Assembly (NCBI RefSeq): GCF_020829495.1 | Contig: NZ_JAIVFQ010000028.1 | Coordinates: 1-64,000, forward strand | Source of the DNA: Nostoc favosum CHAB5714 | GTDB taxonomy: Bacteria; Cyanobacteriota; Cyanobacteriia; Cyanobacteriales; Nostocaceae | Direction of reading: 5' to 3' | Length of the DNA stretch: 64,000 bases | Shown: one piece after another, positions 9,522 to 18,995 of the stretch | Layout: each line of letters opens with the position of its first letter | Numbering within the stretch: the stretch's first letter is position 1 | The notes under the pieces: model-generated | What the model was told of the DNA's origin: nothing | The model's database searches: none | What the model saw: only the letters and a program-made list of their open reading frames with translations | Translations under genes and position numbers: made by a program

Positions 9522-9537
9522 TCAACTCCCAACTCCT

Positions 9538-9618
9538 GTACAGACGCGATTAATCGCGTCTCTACTCCTAACTCCTAACTCCTAACTCCTAACTCCTAAC
9601 TCCTAACTCCCCACTCCC
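9538..9618. repeat. Palindromic repeat, family B, plus CTCCTAA heptamers
   Basis: The inverted partner of 9022-9050 (GACGCGATTAATCGCGTC core, preceded by CTCCTGTACA) runs to 9566 and is followed by about seven ACTCCTA heptamers that reach to within 6 bases of the cheA start. There is therefore no normal ribosome site before cheA. Confidence 0.8.
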
Positions 9619-9623
9619 CAATT

Positions 9624-12600
9624 ATGATTACAGATAACGAAATTCGTGAACAAGGATACATCTACTTTCTGGCTGAAGCCCCAGAATTAGTACAAATTAT
9701 TGAACAAGAACTATTTAGCTTATCGGAAGGTTATAGCACTGCTAAAGTTCATAACTTAATGCGGGCTACTCATACACTTAAAGGTGGCGCTGCTAATGTT
9801 GGGCTAGAAGTAATTAAGATGATAGCCCATTTTTTAGAAGATGTATTTAAGGCTCTATATAATCCAAAAGTTGTAGTTGATGCCGAATTACAAACACTTT
9901 TGTTACAAGCTTATGAGTGTCTTAGCATAGCATTAAATACCGAATTAATTGGCAGCACTGTTAATGATGAAGAACTGCTCCATCGAGCAACTTCAGTTTT
10001 TGCACAGTTGCAAGAAAAGCTAGGTGATGCATTTGGTGCTGAAACTCATATTCCCACTTCTGAAGAATTGGGATTTGATATTGTCCAGTCAGTTTTTGAA
10101 GTCGGAGTAGAGCAACGTTTAAACAGTATTGCTGAAGTTATTAAAAATCCACCAAGTCATGACGAATTTATCGAGTTTTTACACTCTCAAGCTGAGGTGT
10201 TTCTCGGTTTAGCAGAATCTCTAAATTTACCTGGATTGGGAGAAATTTCTCAAACAATTCTGTCAGCGCTGCAAGCAAACCCCACTCAGGTGCAGCAAAT
10301 TGCAGAAATTGCCCTTGCAGATTTGCAACAAGCACAAAAATTGGTATTAGAAGGCGATCGCACATCTGGCGGAAAAACTTCTCCAGCTTTGCGAAAACTC
10401 ACGACGGTGGCAAAGAATGAGTTATCTGGAGAATTACAAAATCATTCAAAAGAACAATTTTACCAATTTATCACTACATCTGATAACAATAAAAACCAAT
10501 CAGTAAAGCCAACAACTGCCAAGTTTTATTTAAAAGTTATTCGTTACATTTTTGGCTGGTTTAATCACGAAATCAAAATACCAGAGGCAGAGCTTAATTT
10601 TGAATTAATGGTTCCCAGATTAGAAAAAGAAAATTTACTTGATTATATCGATAATTGGCTGAAAAGCTTTCTTGATTTTGTTCAAGATAAAGAAGATAGT
10701 CAAAGCCTTTGTATTTATCGACATGGGATAATTTTAATCATTTTATTTGCCGTCACCAAGTTTCAGCATTCTGTTGAAAAATCTGACAGCTACATCTCAG
10801 TCATTAAAATATTACAAAACCGAATTCATAGATTAGCACAAGAATATAAAAACTATCCTCCTGTTACTAGTAAAGAGAAAAACTGGCTTGGTAATCCCAA
10901 GTTACAAACGCTCTTAGTTATTAAAGAAATACCTAATGGTTATTCTCAAACAACTGAAAACCAACTAGAAGCAATATGGGGAGAAGAAGCTAGCGAAAAC
11001 TTTATAGATCAAGTGGTGACAACCACGGATGATGATTCTTCAGTAAAGCTTGATTCCTTAACTGTCAATGAGCAGGGAGTTGTAAATGTTCCTGAAACAG
11101 CTATTGAAGTCATGCCTGATTTAGCTACACAAATCAACAAAGAAATAGAAGATAAACCAGAGTATGTTCAAACTAAAAACTTTCGCCAACCTTCTTTTAT
11201 TCGAGTAGATACAGAAAGACTGCAACACCTTAATTATCTAGCTGGGGAATCGTTGATTTACCAAAAACGGCATAGTTTGCAAGATGAACAAGTCAAAGAA
11301 ATAATTGACCAATTAATTCAGCAACTCACTAGACACCAAACAACTTTAAATGAATTACGTGATTTACCATTACAAAGACAAAATATTGCCTCACAACAAA
11401 CGCAAAATTTTGCAGTGAATTTTGACTCTTTAGAAATGGATGTATATACAGATTTTCAGATGACATTGCATGAAGCAATAGAAGAGACACTCCAACTACA
11501 AGAAACCACAGAGTCTCTTGACTTGCTTCTGACGCAAGCTGCTCAAATCAGTGACAAACAAGAAAATTTAACTCTTAATATTATAGATAGCTTAGTAGAA
11601 GCACGAATGTCGCCTTTGGGTAATATCCTGAATCGCTTCCCCCACATGGTAGATAAGTTGGGGAATGTTCATGCCAAACTTGTAGAATTGAAACTTACTG
11701 GTACTGAAGTACTAGTTGATAAAGCGATCGCAGAAAAGCTGTACGATCCCTTATTACATTTAGTACGTAATGCTTTTGACCACGGTATTGAAGCTCCGCA
11801 ACTTCGCCGAGAGCTTGGTAAACCAGAACAAGGGTTAATCGAAATCCGCGCCTATCATCAGGGTAGCCAAACTGTTATCGAGGTTCGGGATGATGGCGAG
11901 GGATTGAATTTAGATAGAATTCGCAGAAAAGCTGCTAAATTTTATCCCATACAAACTGAAGAAAAAACTATCACCTATACTTCTAATCTGGCTGAATCTG
12001 AACTGTTAGATATGATATTTTCACCTGGATTTTCTACTGCTGGTAAAGTGAGTGAAATCTCTGGGCGCGGTATGGGGTTAGATATAGTGCGGACTCAGAT
12101 GAACGCACTTAATGGTTCAATTTCAGTTCAATCCTTACCCAACCAAGGAACAATATTCATACTCAAAATTCCTTTTTCTATGACTACCGAAAAATTAATG
12201 CTAGTTCAAGCCAAAGGTATTGTATATGCCCTTCTTTTGGACAGTATTGAAAAAATATTGATTCCCTCTGAACAACAGATTAAAGAAATTGAAGGTAAAA
12301 AAGTCTTACATTTGAATACAGACGATGATGAAACTATGGTCAGCCTTCGTCAACTTTCAAAGTTGATTAATTATAATTATTCATGCTTTAATAGTGCTAC
12401 TCCATACAACACATCAAGTACTCACGACCCAAGCATAGCGAAAAATCCGGTACTTTTGCTACGACGAAATCAGGGAAGATTTGCTTTAGAAGTTGACCAA
12501 ATAATTGGTGAACAAGAACTGGTAATCAGACCTTTAGGAAATGCGATCGCACCGCCAAAATACATTTATGGTTGTAGTAGTTTAGCTAATGGTAATCTCA

Positions 12601-13271
12601 TCTTAGTGATTGATGCTTCATTGCTGGTATCTAGCGAGCTTCAACAAACAACACTTGATGTCATGGCGCTACCAGTACCTTCTTTGTCAAATAAAAAAGC
12701 CTTAGCGATATCAGGACATACTTTTTCATCTACACCATTACTTGCTGCATCTACTTCCACAACAACTATAGAAACCCAACCCAGTTACTCTCAAGAGTCA
12801 GATAATAGATCACCAAAAGAAACCCAACCTAGTTATTCTCAAGAGGCAGATAATAAATTACCAAAAGTTGTTTTACTTGTAGATGACGCAATTAGTCTGC
12901 GCCAAACTATCTCTCTCACACTGCAAAAATCTGGTTATCAAGTAATACAGGCTCAAAATGGTGTAGAAGCTCTAGAAAAGTTACAGTTACATCCAGAAAT
13001 ACAAGTTGTCATCTCCGATTTAGAGATGCCACGAATGAATGGTTTTGAGTTGTTGGGCAATTTCCGTCAATACCCCAATTTAGCAAAAAAACCTGTAGTG
13101 ATTCTCACTTCTCGCAGCGCTGAAAAACATCGCCAGCTTGCTCAAGAATTGGGTGCAAAGGCTTACTTGACTAAGCCTTATTTAGAGCATGAGTTTCTTT
13201 CTACAATTAAGGAGTTAATTAACAGTAATACAGATGATTTAAACCATTTAGTCACGGTAGGAAATGATTAA
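9624..13271 (+). CDS. pixL: CheA-type hybrid histidine kinase (PixL-like)
   Basis: A 1215-residue kinase for the phototaxis pathway. Order of parts: HPt domain (residues 1-110) with phospho-His H50 in MRATHTLKGGAAN; a long, poorly conserved linker; a dimerisation/P2-like region; the ATPase domain (about 660-880) with N box LVRNAFDHGIE and G boxes VRDDGEGL and GRGMGLDIV; a CheW-like domain; and a C-terminal receiver (about 1080-1205) with Asp near 1131 (VVISDLEMPRMNGFE) and Lys in LTKPY. This matches PixL. It should phosphorylate the CheY and PatA-like proteins encoded upstream. The ATG follows a heptamer repeat without a clear ribosome site. Confidence 0.9.
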   Translation: MITDNEIREQGYIYFLAEAPELVQIIEQELFSLSEGYSTAKVHNLMRATHTLKGGAANVGLEVIKMIAHFLEDVFKALYNPKVVVDAELQTLLLQAYECLSIALNTELIGSTVNDEELLHRATSVFAQLQEKLGDAFGAETHIPTSEELGFDIVQSVFEVGVEQRLNSIAEVIKNPPSHDEFIEFLHSQAEVFLGLAESLNLPGLGEISQTILSALQANPTQVQQIAEIALADLQQAQKLVLEGDRTSGGKTSPALRKLTTVAKNELSGELQNHSKEQFYQFITTSDNNKNQSVKPTTAKFYLKVIRYIFGWFNHEIKIPEAELNFELMVPRLEKENLLDYIDNWLKSFLDFVQDKEDSQSLCIYRHGIILIILFAVTKFQHSVEKSDSYISVIKILQNRIHRLAQEYKNYPPVTSKEKNWLGNPKLQTLLVIKEIPNGYSQTTENQLEAIWGEEASENFIDQVVTTTDDDSSVKLDSLTVNEQGVVNVPETAIEVMPDLATQINKEIEDKPEYVQTKNFRQPSFIRVDTERLQHLNYLAGESLIYQKRHSLQDEQVKEIIDQLIQQLTRHQTTLNELRDLPLQRQNIASQQTQNFAVNFDSLEMDVYTDFQMTLHEAIEETLQLQETTESLDLLLTQAAQISDKQENLTLNIIDSLVEARMSPLGNILNRFPHMVDKLGNVHAKLVELKLTGTEVLVDKAIAEKLYDPLLHLVRNAFDHGIEAPQLRRELGKPEQGLIEIRAYHQGSQTVIEVRDDGEGLNLDRIRRKAAKFYPIQTEEKTITYTSNLAESELLDMIFSPGFSTAGKVSEISGRGMGLDIVRTQMNALNGSISVQSLPNQGTIFILKIPFSMTTEKLMLVQAKGIVYALLLDSIEKILIPSEQQIKEIEGKKVLHLNTDDDETMVSLRQLSKLINYNYSCFNSATPYNTSSTHDPSIAKNPVLLLRRNQGRFALEVDQIIGEQELVIRPLGNAIAPPKYIYGCSSLANGNLILVIDASLLVSSELQQTTLDVMALPVPSLSNKKALAISGHTFSSTPLLAASTSTTTIETQPSYSQESDNRSPKETQPSYSQEADNKLPKVVLLVDDAISLRQTISLTLQKSGYQVIQAQNGVEALEKLQLHPEIQVVISDLEMPRMNGFELLGNFRQYPNLAKKPVVILTSRSAEKHRQLAQELGAKAYLTKPYLEHEFLSTIKELINSNTDDLNHLVTVGND

Positions 13272-13315
13272 TGACTTTCGTGTTGCGGTTTGATATTTTG
13301 GAAAATGCGATCGCC

Positions 13316-14020
13316 TTAATTACTAGGTAGATTATTTGGATCTACACCTAGAGAACGTAAATACTGCGCTAATTGTTCAGCCCTTTGTCGCTGCTGTTGT
13401 GCCTGTTCTGCATCTGTCAAATAGCGATTTGCTTGCTGATCATACCAACATAAAAACTCCTGTTGTATCCCGGCAATTACAGCTTGGTGTCGCCCAATAC
13501 CTAACCCTACCTCTGGCATCAAATAGGGTTCACCTATTTGTAGTTGGTAGTTTCCATCTATCAACTTATAGACTTCAAAGGGTTGATGTTGGTCGCGTCG
13601 CCAAAACTCAGGGTTATAAATTACGTAGTACAATACACCAAGTTTTCTGTATATATCTAGCTTCTCGTCGTATTCACCTCCTGGGGTGTGGGATACCATT
13701 TCTAATGTAAATATTGGAACTACCCCATTTTCTTCCCAAACCGCGTAACTTTTGCGTGATTTGCCACCCTTTTTTCGTTCTACTCCCACACTTAAAAAAG
13801 CATCTGGCACTACAGGTACTCTAGAATTTAGTCCTGTGGTGTGATATAATCCCATATCTACTCCAAAGTACCAATCCATGCGATTTGCCCAAATGGAGTT
13901 GAGTAAGAAGAGTAAAATGTTGGGCAAAAAGTTTTGGTCTTCGTTATCCACTGGCGTATCGTCTGAACAGGGAAGTTCATCAGTAGTTGGTAACGCATTT
14001 TTGAGATCAGGTGAGAGCAT
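13316..14020 (-). CDS. Uma2 family (DUF820) endonuclease-like protein
   Basis: A 234-residue member of the Uma2/DUF820 family, which is greatly expanded in cyanobacteria and has a PD-(D/E)XK nuclease fold. The presumed active-site pieces are VVPDAFLSVG (residues about 69-78) and IFTLEMVS (about 103-110), followed by the family's EYDEKLDIYRKLGVLYYVIYNP segment described by its YRK..GV..Y pattern. The C-terminus is a Gln/Arg-rich coiled helix (AQQQRQRAEQLAQYL). No in vivo role is established for these proteins. It converges on cheA, with 44 bases between the two stops. Confidence 0.85.
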   Translation of the reverse strand: MLSPDLKNALPTTDELPCSDDTPVDNEDQNFLPNILLFLLNSIWANRMDWYFGVDMGLYHTTGLNSRVPVVPDAFLSVGVERKKGGKSRKSYAVWEENGVVPIFTLEMVSHTPGGEYDEKLDIYRKLGVLYYVIYNPEFWRRDQHQPFEVYKLIDGNYQLQIGEPYLMPEVGLGIGRHQAVIAGIQQEFLCWYDQQANRYLTDAEQAQQQRQRAEQLAQYLRSLGVDPNNLPSN

Positions 14021-14074
14021 AACCGTTGTCTCGCTGGCGTTTGATGCCCTTATTATAAATGAGTGACGAAAAGT

Positions 14075-14971
14075 TTAGCGTTTGGGCGCAGCCTCGCCAA
14101 ATTTAATTAAAAGTGCGATCGCAATACTAACAAGCAAAATTAATGTCATACTCAAGGCTGAACCAAATCCCCAATTTTGCGTTGCTCCCAGAAACTGGTT
14201 ATAAACTAACCGCGCTGCCGTCATACTAGAAGCACCACCCAGTAATTCTGGATCGACAAAATCCCCCAAGCCTGTGATAAATACAAGCATGGAAGCAGCC
14301 GCAATTCCAGGAAAAATTTGCGGTACGGTTACTTGCCAAAAAGTTTCCACCGGATTTGCACCTAAATCAGCCGCAGCTTCTAACAACCGCTTGTCTAGCT
14401 TTTCGAGAGAAGCATATAAAATCAAAACCATATAGGGTAACAAGCTGTAACTCATACCAATAAATACAGCTTGACTCTGGTTAAGTAATTCCAAAGTAGG
14501 CAAGCCTAAATTGCTGAGTAAACTGTTCAATAAACCAGTAGGACGAAGAATTGTAATCCAAGCGTATGATCGAAGTAACGAGGAAGTCCACAAAGGCAAG
14601 ACAAAGCCTAATAGCAGCAAATTCCGCCAACGCTGCGGCGCTATCTGAGCAATCCAATAGGCGACGGGGAAGCCCAAAATTAAACAAATTATTGTAGTGC
14701 CAAATGCAAAAAATAGCGATCGCACAATTACTTGTACATAAAGGTGGTCAAATATGCGGATGTAGTTTTTGAATCCGTTGGGATTGACCAAATCTCCTGG
14801 CCGGATGTCTGCAACTAAACTTAACTGGAAAATTATTAAAGTTGGCAGCACCAACAAAAGTAATAACCAAATGCCAGATGGTGCAAGTAATACCAAAGGT
14901 TGGAGCCAATTCGCTCGCGGGCGTTGCAATTCTTTTATTTTAGAAATATCACTTTTTTGAAAATTCACCAC
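14075..14971 (-). CDS. potB: Spermidine/putrescine-type ABC transporter permease
   Basis: A 298-residue inner-membrane permease of the binding-protein-dependent class with about six membrane segments. The cytoplasmic EAA loop that contacts the ATPase is clear (EAAADLGANPVETFWQVTVP, residues about 198-217). Similarity is to PotB-type polyamine permeases. The start is a GTG (tandem GTG codons). It lies 108 bases downstream of a PotD-like binding protein on the same strand, the gap being filled by palindromic repeats. A second permease (PotC) and the ATPase (PotA) are not in this window, so the transporter depends on genes elsewhere. Confidence 0.85.
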   Translation of the reverse strand: MVNFQKSDISKIKELQRPRANWLQPLVLLAPSGIWLLLLLVLPTLIIFQLSLVADIRPGDLVNPNGFKNYIRIFDHLYVQVIVRSLFFAFGTTIICLILGFPVAYWIAQIAPQRWRNLLLLGFVLPLWTSSLLRSYAWITILRPTGLLNSLLSNLGLPTLELLNQSQAVFIGMSYSLLPYMVLILYASLEKLDKRLLEAAADLGANPVETFWQVTVPQIFPGIAAASMLVFITGLGDFVDPELLGGASSMTAARLVYNQFLGATQNWGFGSALSMTLILLVSIAIALLIKFGEAAPKR

Positions 14972-14984
14972 TTAGAACTCCTAA

Positions 14985-15068
14985 CTCCTAAGAGACGGGA
15001 TTAATCACTCTTGTACAGACGCGATTAATCGCGTCTCTACTCCTAACAGACGCGATTAATCCCGTCTC
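14985..15068. repeat. Cluster of three family B palindromic repeats
   Basis: Three copies of the GACGCGATTAATCGCGTC type, two of them degenerate (GACGGGATTAATCACTC and GACGCGATTAATCCCGTC), joined by TCCTAAC heptamers. They separate the PotD-like and PotB-like genes. Confidence 0.8.
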
Positions 15069-15079
15069 TCCTAACTATT

Positions 15080-16165
15080 TTAGCCGCTAGTTAATTGAGT
15101 CCAATAGCGATCGTAAACCTCTTCAAATTCTCCTACAGGAGTAACACGTTCACAATTTGCTAAAAGTGACTCTGAGGGAAATAAATTAGGATTATTTTGG
15201 ATTGTTTTTGGCAATTGCTCAAATCCAGCACTATTAGGCGTAGAAATATTCAGGCGTTGACTGATTTGGGCTGCTAATTCTGGTTGCAAAATCATGTTAA
15301 TCCAAGCATAAGCTCCAGCTAAATTAGGGGCTGTTTTAGGAATTACAATACTGTCTGTCCATAATGAAGAACCACTGCGAGGAATTACATATTTGAGTTT
15401 AGGGTTTTCTTGAGAGATTCTCACCGCATCTGCTGAATAGCACATTGCCAATAGTAAATCTCCTGCCAGAATTTGATTTTGCCAAGCGTCTGTATCAAAA
15501 CGTGCGATCGCAGGTTTTAGCACTTTCAATTTTTCATAAGCTTGTTTGATTTCTTGTTCATTTTTTGAGTTGTAAGAGTAACCTAGCATCCGTAACGTTG
15601 CACCCATCACTTCTCTAACATCATTGAGCAAGGTCATCTGCTGATTAAGTTGCTTTTGGTTTTGCCAAAGGTAATCCCAGTCTTGTGGTGCATCTTTGAT
15701 TTTTTCGGAATTATAAAGTAAACCTGTTGTCCCCCAGTTAAAAGGGATGCTATATCGGTTATTGGGGTCATAGCTAGGATTCTGAAACCGGGGGAATAAA
15801 CTCTCTAAACCGATTAAGCGATCGTGATCTATTTCTGTTAATAAACCTTTGTTTACCATCTTCTGCACCATGTAATCAGATGGGTAGATGATGCTGTAAG
15901 TACCACCGCCTCCAGCTTGCAATTTAGCCAGCATGACATCATTGGAATCATACACATCCGCTAGCACTTTCATGCCTGTTTGGGTACTAAAGGTTTTCAA
16001 TAATTGGTTGTCAGTATATTGCGTCCACGTAAAAATATAAAGTTGGTCACGTTGACCCGAAGTATTAGAATTAGCACGGACTTCAGCTAGCCTCCAGCCA
16101 CAACCAGCTAAAGATAAGCCAGAAAGCCCTGCCACCCCTTTTAAAAATTGGCGTCTGTTAGTCAT
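15080..16165 (-). CDS. potD: Spermidine/putrescine-type periplasmic binding lipoprotein
   Basis: A 361-residue extracellular solute-binding protein of the PotD/PotF family. The N-terminus has a twin-arginine signal (TNRRQFLKG) followed by a lipobox (LSLAGC), so it is probably exported folded and anchored as a lipoprotein. The mature part contains LYIFTWTQYTDNQLL and the family pattern NWGTTGLLYN, with Asp and Trp residues typical of polyamine sites (TWTQY, WDYLW). It would capture a polyamine or related cation for the permease gene 108 bases downstream. The exact ligand cannot be read from sequence. Confidence 0.88.
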   Translation of the reverse strand: MTNRRQFLKGVAGLSGLSLAGCGWRLAEVRANSNTSGQRDQLYIFTWTQYTDNQLLKTFSTQTGMKVLADVYDSNDVMLAKLQAGGGGTYSIIYPSDYMVQKMVNKGLLTEIDHDRLIGLESLFPRFQNPSYDPNNRYSIPFNWGTTGLLYNSEKIKDAPQDWDYLWQNQKQLNQQMTLLNDVREVMGATLRMLGYSYNSKNEQEIKQAYEKLKVLKPAIARFDTDAWQNQILAGDLLLAMCYSADAVRISQENPKLKYVIPRSGSSLWTDSIVIPKTAPNLAGAYAWINMILQPELAAQISQRLNISTPNSAGFEQLPKTIQNNPNLFPSESLLANCERVTPVGEFEEVYDRYWTQLTSG

Positions 16166-16592
16166 TAAGTTAGAAGCTGTTTATCAACAACCTCTAGATT
16201 ACGGTATACCTAGTAGCCCCTGCCGTGATTTTTAGGGATAAATGTGTCAATCTTCACACTTACTATAGGGCTTGCTTAATCTCTGATGCTTGTCCTGCCT
16301 CAACGAGATACCTGTATGGAAGGAGTTGTTCATCATACGTGTATCAGTGGGACAAGAAACCAGGAGTTTTTGCAGATGAAATTATATAGATTTTGACTAT
16401 ATAGCTTAGAATAGTAAGTTTATCATCATATTTCTTTCTTATAGCTTCAATCAGTAAGCTGTTATGCTCTTCCTAAAAAAGCCAAACAAGTTTGTAGAGA
16501 ATTGCGGTACAAAGTATTTAAATATGTTGTTAAACATTTGTAAACTGTTAGCAGCCGAGTAGCCGCGTGTCACATCTTGTTAAGGAATTATC
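16166..16592. other. Non-coding spacer, divergent promoter region
   Basis: Lies between the divergently transcribed potD-like gene and cruF. No gene, repeat or clear operator seen. Confidence 0.5.
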
Positions 16593-17504
16593 ATGAGACA
16601 ACTTGTTATTGCTGAAGGCGTATGCCTCATTGGTCATATCGTGTCAAAAGCCTTTGGACTGGTAGGGATGCTACTGGTCGTACCTAATGCTGAAATAATT
16701 TTAAACTTATCGCAGGTTGGAGAAACTGCCATACAGTTAAGTATGGCAGGTGGCGGTGTAGTTGATATCATCTTGGGGACAATAGCTGTCTCTATTTATG
16801 CCTACCGGACGCTGGGATTGGGAACTTGGTTAGCATTTATGCTGCCTGCCATGTTTATCTCCTTGGGGAGTGAACTACTGGGAACCAGTACAGGTTTTCC
16901 ATTTGGTGATTATAGCTACTTGAGTGGCTTAGGTTATAAGATTGCGGGGCTAGTTCCTTTCACAATTCCTTTATCTTGGTTTTATGTTGGGCTGTCGTCT
17001 TATTTAATTGCGAGAACTGGTTTGAAAGTGGCACAAAAACCTAGTTGGGGACGCCATATTGCGGCTATAGCCGTTGGTGCTTTACTCTTCACTTGCTGGG
17101 ATTTTGCCCTTGAGCCAGCGATGAGTCAAACTTCTCTACCTTTTTGGTATTGGGAACACCCAGGAGCTTTCTTTGGCACACCTTACCAGAACTATGCAGG
17201 TTGGTTTGGCACTAGTGCCCTGTTTATGACTGTGGCAGGATTGTTGTGGAGAAACGCTTCGATTAAATTAGAGCGATCGCAACTCAATCTACCCTTAGTC
17301 GTTTATTTAACTAATTTTGCCTTCGCCGCCGGACTAAGCTTGGCCGCTGGATTCTCCATTCCTGTGTTGCTCGGCTTATTCCTTGGTGTAGCTCCCGCCG
17401 TGGCTCTGTGGTTAAGCAGTTCAACCACACCCACTCCAGTTGCTGTTGAACCAGCAAGCAACGAAGTCTCGGTGGCAAGAAGCGTTAAAGTTGCCTTGAA
17501 ATAA
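16593..17504 (+). CDS. cruF: Carotenoid 1',2'-hydratase CruF
   Basis: A 303-residue membrane protein of the CruF/DUF422 family with about seven hydrophobic segments. CruF adds water across the psi end of gamma-carotene-type carotenoids, giving the 1'-hydroxyl that is later glycosylated in myxol/myxoxanthophyll synthesis. Diagnostic stretches are GTSTGFPFGDYSY (residues about 95-107), VPFTIPLSWFYV and WDFALEPAMSQ. An AAGGA ribosome site lies 6 bases before the ATG. The next gene on the same strand is cruG, the glycosyltransferase for the same hydroxyl, as in other cyanobacteria. Confidence 0.92.
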   Translation: MRQLVIAEGVCLIGHIVSKAFGLVGMLLVVPNAEIILNLSQVGETAIQLSMAGGGVVDIILGTIAVSIYAYRTLGLGTWLAFMLPAMFISLGSELLGTSTGFPFGDYSYLSGLGYKIAGLVPFTIPLSWFYVGLSSYLIARTGLKVAQKPSWGRHIAAIAVGALLFTCWDFALEPAMSQTSLPFWYWEHPGAFFGTPYQNYAGWFGTSALFMTVAGLLWRNASIKLERSQLNLPLVVYLTNFAFAAGLSLAAGFSIPVLLGLFLGVAPAVALWLSSSTTPTPVAVEPASNEVSVARSVKVALK

Positions 17505-17722
17505 GTCGATAAATTAGGGAGTGGGGAGTGGGAGATGAGGGAGCAGGGGGAGAAATCAATTCAAAATTCAAAATTCAAAATTCAAAATTAAAGAACTTCT
17601 GCCTTCTGCCTCCAGCAAGAACTGCCTCCTCTTTCCCCATGCCCCATGCCCCATGCCCCATGCCCAATGCCCCATGACCAATGACCCATGACCAATGACT
17701 AATGACTAATGACAACGCTTTG
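17505..17722 (+). repeat. STRR tracts between cruF and cruG
   Basis: GGGGAGT, TTCAAAA, CATGCCC and ATGACCA-type heptamers in succession, ending in ATGACTA units that contain an in-frame ATG (17702) just before cruG. Confidence 0.8.
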
Positions 17723-18934
17723 ATGGTAGAAAGCACCATCTCACTTTTATTGCTACTTATCCAAGTACCAGCAACGGCGATTCTATTTTCGCGCCTGCTA
17801 AAGGGGCCAAGACGGCTTGCTCCAATAGAACCGCAACAGCCGACACTGGAGCTTTTGGGTAAGGTTAGCGTCGTTGTTCCCACGCTGAACGAGGCGCTTC
17901 GCATTAGCCCGTTGTTAGCTGGTTTAAGCCAGCAAAGCTACGAAGTTCGGGAAATTATTGTTGTAGACAGCAAGTCTAGTGATGGTACACCGGACTTGGT
18001 AAAAGCGACACAGCAGAAAGATCCGCGCTTTCGGGTGATGACAGATGACCCCTTACCCTCTGGTTGGGTGGGGCGTCCTTGGGCGTTGCATAACGGTTTT
18101 CTATTTAGCTCTGAGGGTAGTCAGTGGTTTCTGGGGCTGGATGCTGATATCCAACCGCATCCTGGTTTGGTTGCTGGTTTGGTGAAGACGGCCGAAGCAC
18201 AGGGCTATGACCTCGTTTCCCTTTCACCCCAGTTCATTCTCAAATATCCAGGAGAGTGCTGGCTACAACCGGCTTTGTTGATGACTCTGCTTTACCGATT
18301 TGACCCTGCTGGGATCAATACAGAGCAGCCAGAACGGGTGATGGCAAATGGGCAGTGTTTTTTGTGTCGCCGCTCCGTTTTAGCTGCTGTGGGTGGCTAT
18401 AGCAGTGCGAGTGGTTCTTTTTGTGATGATGTCACTTTGGCGCGAAATATTGCTGTTCAAGGGTATAAGGTGGGCTTTTTAGATGGCGCAAAGGTGCTGA
18501 AAGTACGGATGTATGAAGGGGCGATGGAGACGTGGAAGGAATGGGGGCGGAGTCTCGATCTCAAAGATGCAACTTCTCGTTCGCAGTTATGGGGAGATTT
18601 ATGGCTACTCACATCCGTTCAAGGTCTACCCCTTTTAATAGTCCTTACTTTTTTGTTGATTTCTCCCCCACACTCCTACTCGCTACAGACGGGATTAATC
18701 GCGTCTCTACCTACTCCCCCACTCCTTCTGCTAGGACTAAATTTATTCTTGGTGGTAATTCGCTTTGCTATGCTAATTGCGATCGCACCTTCTTATGATC
18801 GCAAAAGCGCTAAAGGTGGCTGGTTATTCTGGCTTTCCCCTTTGGCTGATCCCTTAGCTGTGCTGCGAATCTTCTTATCTGCGTTCCGCAAGCCACGCGA
18901 GTGGCGGGGACGCAAGTATAGTGGTGAGTTATGA
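17723..18934 (+). CDS. cruG: Carotenoid 2'-O-glycosyltransferase CruG
   Basis: A family 2 glycosyltransferase of about 403 residues, anchored by an N-terminal helix and C-terminal membrane segments. It transfers the sugar of myxoxanthophyll-type glycosides to the carotenoid. Visible motifs are VSVVVPTLNEA, VDSKSSDGT, the DAD-type metal site in LGLDADIQPH, and FCDDVTLARN. I favour the ATG at 17723 (MVESTIS) because the alternative at 17702 is formed by heptamer repeat. Near the C-terminus, between two membrane segments, the frame runs straight through a family B palindromic repeat (18683-18710), adding about 15 residues including LQTGLIASLPT. The reading frame stays open, so the protein is probably still made. 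Confidence 0.9.
   Translation: MVESTISLLLLLIQVPATAILFSRLLKGPRRLAPIEPQQPTLELLGKVSVVVPTLNEALRISPLLAGLSQQSYEVREIIVVDSKSSDGTPDLVKATQQKDPRFRVMTDDPLPSGWVGRPWALHNGFLFSSEGSQWFLGLDADIQPHPGLVAGLVKTAEAQGYDLVSLSPQFILKYPGECWLQPALLMTLLYRFDPAGINTEQPERVMANGQCFLCRRSVLAAVGGYSSASGSFCDDVTLARNIAVQGYKVGFLDGAKVLKVRMYEGAMETWKEWGRSLDLKDATSRSQLWGDLWLLTSVQGLPLLIVLTFLLISPPHSYSLQTGLIASLPTPPLLLLGLNLFLVVIRFAMLIAIAPSYDRKSAKGGWLFWLSPLADPLAVLRIFLSAFRKPREWRGRKYSGEL
18683..18710 (+). repeat. Family B palindromic repeat inside cruG
   Basis: GACGGGATTAATCGCGTC core with flanking CTACA and TCTAC, and CACTCCTACT heptamer-like sequence on its left and CTACTCCCCC on its right. It is translated in frame as part of CruG. Confidence 0.8.
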
Positions 18935-18995
18935 GTTATGAGTTATGAGTTATGAATTTTCAACTCCTCACTCCTAACTCTAAACTCCTAACTCC

